64,000 nt of DNA, taken from assembly GCA_035651155.1 (NCBI GenBank), contig DASRGG010000027.1:47321-111320 (forward strand), read 5' to 3'. Both the position numbers and the translations under genes were made by a program. Source of the DNA: CF-39 sp035651155. Lineage in GTDB: Bacteria; Chloroflexota; Limnocylindria; P2-11E. The notes beneath the pieces are model-generated. The model searched no databases. It was not told the DNA's origin and saw only the letters and a program-made list of their open reading frames with translations. Shown here piece after piece: positions 16,427-23,282 of this stretch; the stretch's first letter is position 1, and each line of letters begins with the position of its first letter.

Positions 16427-18181
16427 TTACCGGGATGTCGCGGAGGTGTGGCCGCTCGTCGTGAGCTCGCGGCGGAGCGAGTCCTCGTCCGTCAGCGGCG
16501 CGGTGCAGGACGTGCCCACGCACACGTACGCGGCGACGCGGTCCGCGGGGAAGCCGCGCTGCGTCAGGAGCGCGGTGTCGCGCCGGGGATCCAGCGCGAC
16601 GGTGACGATGTCCGGATCGTCGCTCGCACGCGCCGCGCGGATCAGCGGGCGCGCCCGCTCCTCGGGGCCGACGACCACGACCGAGATGGGCTCGCGGAGA
16701 GCGCGCGCGACCGCGTTGGCGTACGACGACGCGAACGGCCCCCATTGCCGGAAGTCGCCGACGAACGAGCGGAGCGCCGCGACGGCGACGTCGCGCCATT
16801 CGTCGTCGCCGCTCGCGATCGCGAGCCGCAGCAGCGCGTCCGCCGCGGCGGCGTTCTCCTCCAGCGGACGCTCGCGGCGCGCGAGCCGTCCGGGCGCGTC
16901 GCGCGCGGGCGTGTCGAAGAAGCCGCCGCGCTCCCGATCCTCGAGGTCCTGGCGCATCCGCCGCGCCACGCGAAGCGCCGCCTCCAGGTCGCCGACCTCC
17001 AGCAGCAGGCCGAGGTAGGTCGCGGCGTCCTCGAGGAGGCCGGGCAGCTTCGGGCCCGAGCCGTCATCGAAGCGGCAGAGCGCGCCGGTGGCGTCGCGGA
17101 GGCGCCTGTCGATGGCGCGCGCCGCCCGTACGCCGCGGTCGCGCAGCGCGTCGTCGCCGAGCGCGTCGCCGGCGCGGACGTACGCGGCCGCGGCGAGCGC
17201 GTTCCACGACGTGTAGAGCGTGCGGTCGACGAAGGGCGCGTCGTGGCGCGCGCGACCGGCGGCGTCCAGCGCGTAGTAGTGCTCGTCGGCGTCCTGCGAC
17301 CCGCTCCACAGGCCGGTCTCGGGCTGGAAGAGCACCGCGTCCATCCAGCGGACGACGTGAAGCACGACGCGATCGAGCCCCGCGTCGGAGAAGGCGCGAT
17401 GCGCGTCGGCGTAGATCGCGAGCAGCTCGGCGTTGTCCTCGAGCATCTTCTCGTAGTGCGGCACGTTCCAGTCACGCTGCGTGGCGTAGCGGAAGAAGCC
17501 GCCCTCGACCGCGTCGTACATCCCGTGCGACGACATCTCGCGGAGCGTCGTCCGCAGCATCGTCTCGATGTCCGGCGATCGCTCGCGACGGTACTCGTCG
17601 AGGAGGAAGCGCAGCAGCTTTGGCTGCGGGAACTTCGGCTCGCGCCCGAAGCCGCCGTACTGCGCATCGTACTGCCCGCTGGTGAGCGCGCGCACGACGT
17701 CGACGATCTCGTGCGTGAGCTCGCCGGGCTTCGCGGCGCGCGCCGCGTCCTCCCGCCGCACGACCTCCGCGACGCGCTGCGCGATCTCGTCGCGCTTGTC
17801 GCGCCAGATGTCGGCGACCGCGGTGAGGGTCTGGAGCATCGGCTCCGGCGCGATGTAGGTGCCGCCATGCACGATCTCGCCGTCCGGCGTGAGGAACACC
17901 GTACTGGGCCAGCCGCCCATGTTGTAGCGGCGGTTCACGTCGGGCCGCTCGTCGTTGTCGACACGGATCGCGACGAAGCGCTCGTTGACCGCCGCGATGA
18001 TCTCGGGCGCGCTGTAGCTCGTCTCGTCCATAACGTGGCACCAGTGGCACCACACCGCGCTGATCGCGAGCAGCACCGGGACGTCCCGGCGGCGGGCATC
18101 CGCGAACGCCTCGTCACCCCACTCGCGCCATTGGATCTCGCCCGCGCGGTTCGGACGCGGCGAGAAGCGAAAACGGGCTAT
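16427..18181 (-). CDS. DUF255 thioredoxin-domain protein (YyaL/SSP411 type) with a probable ATA start
   Basis: The protein has an N-terminal thioredoxin-like domain with WCHWC (C45, C48), the family block NRRYNMGGWPSTVFLTPDGE, and a long (alpha/alpha)-barrel C-terminal domain ending in a small thioredoxin-like region (VCVGTSCTAPL). The first standard start codon is GTG 18076, but similarity clearly continues 35 residues upstream (FRFSPRPNRAGEIQWREWG, then DEAFADARRRDVPV). No ATG, GTG or TTG exists in frame before a stop near 18258. An ATA at 18181-18179 sits seven bases after a GAGGGAG ribosome-binding sequence and exactly where relatives have their initial methionine. I therefore annotate 585 codons with a non-standard start. 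A recent ATG-to-ATA change or sequence error is the alternative. Function in the family is unclear (redox or sugar-epimerase-like). Confidence 0.8.
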   Translation of the reverse strand: MARFRFSPRPNRAGEIQWREWGDEAFADARRRDVPVLLAISAVWCHWCHVMDETSYSAPEIIAAVNERFVAIRVDNDERPDVNRRYNMGGWPSTVFLTPDGEIVHGGTYIAPEPMLQTLTAVADIWRDKRDEIAQRVAEVVRREDAARAAKPGELTHEIVDVVRALTSGQYDAQYGGFGREPKFPQPKLLRFLLDEYRRERSPDIETMLRTTLREMSSHGMYDAVEGGFFRYATQRDWNVPHYEKMLEDNAELLAIYADAHRAFSDAGLDRVVLHVVRWMDAVLFQPETGLWSGSQDADEHYYALDAAGRARHDAPFVDRTLYTSWNALAAAAYVRAGDALGDDALRDRGVRAARAIDRRLRDATGALCRFDDGSGPKLPGLLEDAATYLGLLLEVGDLEAALRVARRMRQDLEDRERGGFFDTPARDAPGRLARRERPLEENAAAADALLRLAIASGDDEWRDVAVAALRSFVGDFRQWGPFASSYANAVARALREPISVVVVGPEERARPLIRAARASDDPDIVTVALDPRRDTALLTQRGFPADRVAAYVCVGTSCTAPLTDEDSLRRELTTSGHTSATSR

Positions 18182-18299
18182 CTGCCTGCTCCCTCGGCGG
18201 TCGAAAGGCGGCCGTTCGGCACGGGTCGGATGGGGAGAACGGGCACAAGATCGAGTCTACGTGCGTTAGACTGGTGTCAGACCACTTGGAGGTGCGCAC

Positions 18300-18704
18300 G
18301 TGGCGATCGAGCAGCAGGAGACCGGGACGCAGGCGGAGCAGCCCGTCGTCTCGATGACGTCGCGCGCCGCCGACAAGCTCAAGGAGATCATCACCAAGCA
18401 GGGCCGGGACGACCTCGCGCTCCGCGTGTACGTCACGCCCGGCGGCTGCAGCGGCTTCTCGTACGGGATGACCTTCGCGGAGGGCCGCGAGGAGGATGAC
18501 ACGCTCGTCGAGCACGAGGGCGTCCGCATCGTCGTCGACCCGATGAGCGCCATGTACCTCAAGGGATCCGAGATCGACTTCGTGGACGCGCTCATGGGCG
18601 GCGGCTTCGCGCTTCGTAACCCGAACGCCGTGTCGAGTTGCGGCTGCGGCCAGTCGTTCCGCACGGCGGAGCAGGCCGGCACCGCAAAGGCCTGCGCGCA
18701 CTAA
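18300..18704 (+). CDS. A-type iron-sulfur carrier (IscA/ErpA/HesB family)
   Basis: A 134-residue A-type carrier that delivers Fe-S clusters to apo-proteins. The three conserved cysteines are C50 in GGCSGF and C114/C116 in SCGCGQSF. The core HesB domain starts around residue 17 (VSMTSRAADKLKEI), and the first 15 residues are a polar extension. The GTG at 18300 is preceded by GGAGG at 18288-18292 with seven bases of spacing, which fixes the start. In a genome with many Fe-S flavomolybdenum enzymes a dedicated carrier is useful, but it is not clustered with them here. No isc/suf genes are adjacent. Confidence 0.9.
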   Translation: MAIEQQETGTQAEQPVVSMTSRAADKLKEIITKQGRDDLALRVYVTPGGCSGFSYGMTFAEGREEDDTLVEHEGVRIVVDPMSAMYLKGSEIDFVDALMGGGFALRNPNAVSSCGCGQSFRTAEQAGTAKACAH

Positions 18705-19225
18705 GCACCACGCGCGCGCTCGTCGTCGTGGACATGATCCACGACTTCGCCGATCCGGCCGGCGCTCTGTACTGCGGGCCGTCCATGGAGCGGATCATCC
18801 CCGTCGTCGCGTCGGAGATCGCGCGCGCACGCGCGTCGCGCGAGCCCGTCATCTACCTCACCGACGCGCACGTCGTCGGCGACGCGGAGTTCGCGATGTT
18901 CCCGCCGCACGCCATCGTCGGGACGAAGGGCGCCGAGATCATCCCCCAGCTCGCGCCGGCCGCCGGCGACACGGTGATCCCGAAGCGCCGCTACTCCGGG
19001 TTCTTCGGCACGGATCTCGACATCACGCTGCGCGAGCGCGGCGCGAACACGATCCGGCTCGTCGGCGACTGCACGAACATCTGCGTCCTCTACACCGCCG
19101 CGGACGCGCGCAATCTCGGCTATGCGGTCGAGGTCGTGCGCGACGGCGTGACCTCGTTCGACGAGGAGGCGCACCGCGACGCGCTCCGCGAGCTGGAGAG
19201 GACCCTCGGCGCGACGCTCGTGTAG
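18692..19225 (+). CDS. Cysteine hydrolase (isochorismatase-like)
   Basis: An isochorismatase-superfamily hydrolase of about 178 residues. The catalytic aspartate is in VVVDMIHDF, the lysine in VIPKRRYSGFF, and the nucleophilic cysteine in CTNICVLYTAADARNLGY, so the triad is intact. The start is unresolved. The family N-terminus lies right after the upstream gene's stop, but no ATG/GTG/TTG falls there. The nearest options are CTG 18692, a TTG at 18638 deep inside the upstream gene, or an internal GTG at 18728 that would remove the first strand. Nicotinamidase-like or ureidoacrylate/isochorismatase-like activity is possible; the substrate is unknown. Confidence 0.8.
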   Translation: MRALSTTRALVVVDMIHDFADPAGALYCGPSMERIIPVVASEIARARASREPVIYLTDAHVVGDAEFAMFPPHAIVGTKGAEIIPQLAPAAGDTVIPKRRYSGFFGTDLDITLRERGANTIRLVGDCTNICVLYTAADARNLGYAVEVVRDGVTSFDEEAHRDALRELERTLGATLV

Positions 19226-19258
19226 CGCGCGGGCTCGAGCTCCTCGTCCGAGGCGACG

Positions 19259-20002
19259 TCAGGCGGGCGCCGGCTCCAGCTGGAGTCCGGTCGAGAAGGC
19301 GCAGTTCTTGGCATAGACGCTGATGACCGTGGTCGCCTCGAAGATCTGCTCGTTCGTCATCCCGAGGTTCCGCAGCGTCTCGGCGCGGTAGGCCATCGAG
19401 AGCCTGCCGTCGTTCACGACGCTCGCGGCGTACGCGACGAGCTCCTTGTTGAGCCGCGAGACCTCGCCCTCGTGGACGGTGGCGATCTCGCGGTCCAGAA
19501 CGATCTTCGCGTACAGCGGGTCACCGGCCATGTAGCTGAAGTAGCGCGGCACGCTGCCGAGCTTCGCTCGGACCTCGACGAGGATCGGGGTCGACGGATC
19601 TTGCGCGCGGACCGGCGCCACGTCGTTGAACGCCGCGATCGCGCGCTCGAAGGTGTTGATGCTCGTGACGTGGGCGATCGTCGCGACCAGCTCGACGATC
19701 TGACCGTCGTCGATGCCGTACTCGCGCCGCAGGCCTCGAGTGTGGGCGTAGAGCTCGTACGGCGCGGCCTTCGTCGCGGCGACGGCGAGCGCGATCATGC
19801 GCTTCTGCAGGTTGAGGAGGGTGCGCGTCGCCATGACGTGCGCGAGCTCCTGGTGGTTCCCCATGAGGATGGAGGGCCGCAGACCCAGCGCGCGCGTCGA
19901 GGGTGTCATCGCCGGCGCCTTCGAGATCTCCCGGATCATCGCGTCGATCTTCCTGACCATGTCGCCGTGCTCGCTCGCGTCTGGCAGCCGGATGGTCGGC
20001 AT
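19259..20002 (-). CDS. Carboxymuconolactone-decarboxylase-family protein without redox cysteines
   Basis: A 247-residue all-helical protein with two AhpD-like repeats (about residues 30-125 and 145-240). In AhpD and most peroxidase-like members a CxxC follows the Pro-Tyr position. Here the first repeat reads KAAPYELYAHTRGL and the second VVNDGRLSMAYRAE, so both cysteine pairs are missing while the following Tyr-x-x-His/Arg signature remains. That points to a decarboxylase-like or structural role rather than thiol peroxidase activity. A strong AGGAGG-type site precedes the ATG at 20002. It is monocistronic. Confidence 0.78.
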   Translation of the reverse strand: MPTIRLPDASEHGDMVRKIDAMIREISKAPAMTPSTRALGLRPSILMGNHQELAHVMATRTLLNLQKRMIALAVAATKAAPYELYAHTRGLRREYGIDDGQIVELVATIAHVTSINTFERAIAAFNDVAPVRAQDPSTPILVEVRAKLGSVPRYFSYMAGDPLYAKIVLDREIATVHEGEVSRLNKELVAYAASVVNDGRLSMAYRAETLRNLGMTNEQIFEATTVISVYAKNCAFSTGLQLEPAPA

Positions 20003-20219
20003 CGTCGTCCTCCTCTTCCTCGGCGCGAAGTCTAGGCGTCCGCTCGTCGCCCGAGCGAGGGAGGACCAACGTTCATGCTCGTTCTCTCATGCGAGGGACG
20101 ACGGCATACGGATGTGAGCGGATGCTCGAAGCGAGATTGAGCCATGGCAACGCGCGGGTGTCTCGCACGAGGAATGGGTCGCGGCCCGGCTCCAGCCGAG
20201 AACGGATTAGCGCTCAGGC

Positions 20220-22046
20220 TCACGCATCCGTGTAGCCCTCCGCGCCGGGGTGGCCGGCACCCGTGCGAAGCACGAGCCACAGGTAGTTCGCGAACGGACG
20301 GATGCGCGCCAGGTCGGCGTCCGAGAAACGGTGGGCGCCGATGAGGACGAGCGCGCCGCGGACGTCCAGGCCGGCGACGGACACGGGCATGAGGGCCGCG
20401 GAGCGCGCGCCCGGCACGGGACGATCGGCCGCCGCCAGCTCGTCGACGGTACGCGCCGTCGCGGTGCGCATCGTGTCGCGCGCCAGGTCCGCGAGCCGAT
20501 CGGTCGACGCGTTCGAAAGGCCGCGCGACGCCGCGACGAATCGCGCGTCGCCCGCGGCGTTCGAATAGAGCAGCGCGACCTCCGCGGGCACGATGCGAAG
20601 GAGCGACTCCAGGAAGACCCGGGCGAGCTCCCCGCGCTCGAGCCCCGCGAGGGCGCGCGCGGCGTCGAGGATCGCCTCGACTCGGGCACGGCGCGGGTCG
20701 AGCCGGTAGCGCAGCTCGCGCAGCGCGCCGACGCCGAAGCCGAGCAGCAGCAGGAGCACGATCCCCGCGGCCCGGCCGCCCACCTCGAGCACCGGCTCGC
20801 CGACCGCGTGCCCGCTGACCGTCCAGAGCACGCCCGTCAGCACGAGCGTGATCGCGGCCGCGATGAGACCGGCGCCCGATCCGGCGAGCGCGCCCACCGC
20901 GACCACCGGGACGACGGAGAACGCTCCGGCCGCCGCGCCGAATCCGGGCTCGAGCGCGAAGAAGAGCACCACGTACGCCGCGAGCGACGCCGCGATGACC
21001 GCGGCGGCCCGACGGAAGCCGCGCTCCCGCACCAGCGGTGGCACGTAGGCCGAACCCTCCGCTGAAGGCGGCGTCGCCTGCCGCGGACGCAGCGCGTCGA
21101 GGATCTCTACCATCGGCGCGTCCTTGGTGATGAACGTGTGCGCGCCCGCGGCGATGGCGCGCTCGCGCACCGCACCGTCCAGGCTGAACATCACGATCTT
21201 CGTGGACGGCAGCTCCGAGCGAAGCTGCGGGATCAGGTCGAGGCCGGATCGTCCCGGCATCTCGTTGTCGAGAACGACGACGTCCGGATGATGCCGCCGC
21301 GCGACCCGCAGGCCCTCGTCGACATCGGCCGCCTCGCCGACGACGTACAGGGCGGCATCGCTTTGGATGAGCGCTTTGAGCCCCTCGCGCACCGCGACGT
21401 GATCGTCGATGACGAGGACCCGCGTGCGACCGGCCTCGGCGTGGACGGCACGCGCATGCGCCTGCTCGAGGAGCGCGCGATCGAGTGCCGGCGCTGAGAC
21501 GAGGCCGCGAGCCAGGAGGACGTCGCCAAGACGCTTCGGCGTGCCCTTCCCGATGAGCTCGCGCTGCTCATCCAGCGCGCGCTCGAGCGTGGTCGGCTCC
21601 ACGACGCCGGCGTCGAGCAGGTAGACGCCGAGCGCGGGTGTCGACGCGTGCGCGGGGATCAGGTCGCGCACCAGGCGCATCAGGTCGAGCGGACCGAACG
21701 GCTTGGTGACGAAGGCGTCCGCGCCCGACGCGATCGCGCGCTCGCGCTCCGCGGGGTCGTCGTGCGCGGTGAGGATGACGATCGGCACGGATGCCGTCGC
21801 GGGGTCGGCCTTGAGCTCCGCGCAGACCGCGAGGCCGTCGGGTCCGCTGTCGCCGAAGGTGATGTCGAGGAGCACGAGATCGGGGCGCGTGTCGCGCACA
21901 CGATCGCGCGCGGCCTCGGCGGTGTCGGCCTCGCTGACGATCCAGCCCTGGCTCGTGATCGTGATGCGCACGAGCGCGCGTAGCGACGCTGAATCGTCCG
22001 CGACGAGCACCCGAACGGGATGCGGTCGCTCCGTCCCCACCTGCAC
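20220..22046 (-). CDS. Double-receiver membrane signalling protein (REC-MshEN-like-REC-TM-GAF)
   Basis: A 608-residue protein (start GTG 22046; GTG 22040 is also possible). Residues about 11-125 form a receiver with the phosphorylatable D61 in LVLLDITF and K115 in VTKPFG. Residues about 139-196 resemble an MshEN/GspE N-terminal c-di-GMP-binding-type repeat (LLDAGVVEPTTLERAL, then LGDVLLARGLVSAPALDRAL). Residues about 209-325 form a second receiver with D260 in VVVLDNEMPG. Four hydrophobic segments follow (about 346-435), and residues about 463-605 form a GAF domain. There is no histidine kinase, DNA-binding or GGDEF output. It diverges from the IclR gene. The output probably involves protein-protein or ligand binding. 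Confidence 0.8.
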   Translation of the reverse strand: MQVGTERPHPVRVLVADDSASLRALVRITITSQGWIVSEADTAEAARDRVRDTRPDLVLLDITFGDSGPDGLAVCAELKADPATASVPIVILTAHDDPAERERAIASGADAFVTKPFGPLDLMRLVRDLIPAHASTPALGVYLLDAGVVEPTTLERALDEQRELIGKGTPKRLGDVLLARGLVSAPALDRALLEQAHARAVHAEAGRTRVLVIDDHVAVREGLKALIQSDAALYVVGEAADVDEGLRVARRHHPDVVVLDNEMPGRSGLDLIPQLRSELPSTKIVMFSLDGAVRERAIAAGAHTFITKDAPMVEILDALRPRQATPPSAEGSAYVPPLVRERGFRRAAAVIAASLAAYVVLFFALEPGFGAAAGAFSVVPVVAVGALAGSGAGLIAAAITLVLTGVLWTVSGHAVGEPVLEVGGRAAGIVLLLLLGFGVGALRELRYRLDPRRARVEAILDAARALAGLERGELARVFLESLLRIVPAEVALLYSNAAGDARFVAASRGLSNASTDRLADLARDTMRTATARTVDELAAADRPVPGARSAALMPVSVAGLDVRGALVLIGAHRFSDADLARIRPFANYLWLVLRTGAGHPGAEGYTDA

Positions 22047-22116
22047 TGTTAACTCAGTTTGAACGCCCGGCGCACCCACGGGGTGTCGGCGGCGTGTAGG
22101 ACGCGGCCGCCGCGGA

Positions 22117-22140
22117 ACGCGTATCATCACCCGTACGCGT
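22117..22140 (+). promoter_or_regulatory. Perfect inverted repeat upstream of the IclR gene (candidate operator)
   Basis: ACGCGTA (22117-22123) and TACGCGT (22134-22140) form a perfect 7-bp inverted repeat with a 10-base spacer, ending directly before the ATG of the IclR-type regulator. A -10-like TATCAT (22122-22127) lies between the arms. A dimeric IclR protein binding here would block its own and the downstream dehydrogenase transcription. This autoregulatory role is inference from position and symmetry. Confidence 0.5.
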
Positions 22141-22818
22141 ATGACCGACAGTACGGGAGCCCTCCGGCCCGTTCCCGCGATCGACAAGGCCGCGCGCGTG
22201 CTGCGCGCGCTCGCCGAGGGCGGCCGGCCCCAGGGCATCAGCGAGCTCGCACGCGCGCTCAACGTGTCGAAGGGGACCCTGCGCGACGTCCTCCTGACGC
22301 TCGACGCCTACGGCTTCGTCGTGCGCGATCCGGATACGCGGTTCCGTCTCGGGCCCGAGCTGCGGACGCTCGCGGACGCGAGCACCCCGGACCTGCGGAC
22401 GCTGGCGCAGCCGTACCTCGTCTCGCTCATGGAGTCGTTCGGCGAGACCGCGATCCTCGGCGTGGTGCACGACGGAAAGCTCGAGATCGCGGCGCGCGCG
22501 GAGCCGGCGACCGATCTGCACATGACCGCGCCTCTCGGGCGCCGCCTTCCGCTGGAGGAGGGCGCGCACGGCAAGGTGATCACGAAGGGCGTGGCCGTCG
22601 GCTACGACGACGAGGAGCTGTTCGCGGGCGTCCGCGCGGCGGCCGCTCCGATCGTCGATTCCCGCGGCCGGAAAGTGGCGTTCGTCATGGTCGTCGGCTT
22701 CAAGCAGCGGGTCGATCTGCGCACGCTCCGCAGGATCGGCGAGCGCTGCGCGAGCGCGGCGGACGCCATCTCGCGGCGCATCGGCGCGAAGGGCTCAGAC
22801 GAGAACGTCAGCGCATGA
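22141..22818 (+). CDS. IclR-family transcriptional regulator
   Basis: A 225-residue regulator. The winged helix-turn-helix covers residues about 10-72 (AIDKAARVLRALAEGG, then GISELARALNVSKGTLRDVLLTLDAYGFV). The effector-binding domain runs from about 85 to the end (ETAILGVVHDGKLEIAARAEP, then AAAPIVDSRGRKVAFVMVVG). It is slightly shorter than the usual 240-260 residues. The stop overlaps the start of the [2Fe-2S] subunit gene as ATGA, so regulator and enzyme are one transcript. IclR proteins often control catabolism of aromatic or carboxylic acids, which suits the hydroxybenzoyl-CoA-reductase-like genes that follow. Confidence 0.88.
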   Translation: MTDSTGALRPVPAIDKAARVLRALAEGGRPQGISELARALNVSKGTLRDVLLTLDAYGFVVRDPDTRFRLGPELRTLADASTPDLRTLAQPYLVSLMESFGETAILGVVHDGKLEIAARAEPATDLHMTAPLGRRLPLEEGAHGKVITKGVAVGYDDEELFAGVRAAAAPIVDSRGRKVAFVMVVGFKQRVDLRTLRRIGERCASAADAISRRIGAKGSDENVSA

Positions 22819-23282
22819 CGAAGCAGCTGCTCACCCTGCGCGTGAATGGCGAGGTGCAGCGGGTCGCGGCAGAGCCGCATCACACGCTGCTGGAGGTGCT
22901 GCGCGAGGAGCTCGATCTCACCGGGACGAAACACGGCTGCGAGCTGGGCGAGTGCGGCGCGTGCACCGTGCTCGTCGACGGCGTACCGATGCTCTCCTGC
23001 CTCACGCTCCCGCTCGAGGTCGAGGACGCCGAGATCACCACGGTCGAGGGCCTGGCGAACGGTCCCGAGCTGCACCCGCTCCAGCGCGCTTTCGCGGAGG
23101 AGGGCGCCGCGCAGTGCGGCTACTGCACGCCCGGCATGCTCATGAGCGCGAAGGCGCTGCTCGACACGACGCCGCGACCGACGCGCGAGCAGATCGCGAG
23201 CGCGATCAGCGGGAACCTCTGCCGCTGCACCGGCTACACCGCGATCTACGAGGCGGTGGAGAAGGCGGCGCGCGATGTCTGA
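22815..23282 (+). CDS. Mo-hydroxylase [2Fe-2S] subunit, cluster A (HcrC/CoxS-like)
   Basis: A 155-residue small subunit with two [2Fe-2S] clusters: plant-type ligands C42, C47, C50, C62 and the second set C101, C104, C136, C138 (CGYCTPG, then LCRCTGY). It passes electrons between the molybdenum centre and the FAD subunit. There is no signal peptide, so this complex is cytoplasmic. It overlaps the regulator upstream by four bases and the large-subunit gene downstream by eight. The order small-large-FAD and the features of the neighbouring subunits place it closest to 4-hydroxybenzoyl-CoA reductases. Confidence 0.92.
   Translation: MTKQLLTLRVNGEVQRVAAEPHHTLLEVLREELDLTGTKHGCELGECGACTVLVDGVPMLSCLTLPLEVEDAEITTVEGLANGPELHPLQRAFAEEGAAQCGYCTPGMLMSAKALLDTTPRPTREQIASAISGNLCRCTGYTAIYEAVEKAARDV

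Noticed and set aside
15311..18499. Long plus-strand frame through the amidohydrolase and DUF255 regions
   Set aside because: Composition is that of a shadow frame (Arg/Gly/Ala repeats). The real genes in other frames have full motif sets.
20032..20280. Short minus-strand frame between the CMD gene and the signalling protein
   Set aside because: It is basic and low in aliphatic residues, overlaps the 3' end of a certain gene and has no motif or ribosome site.
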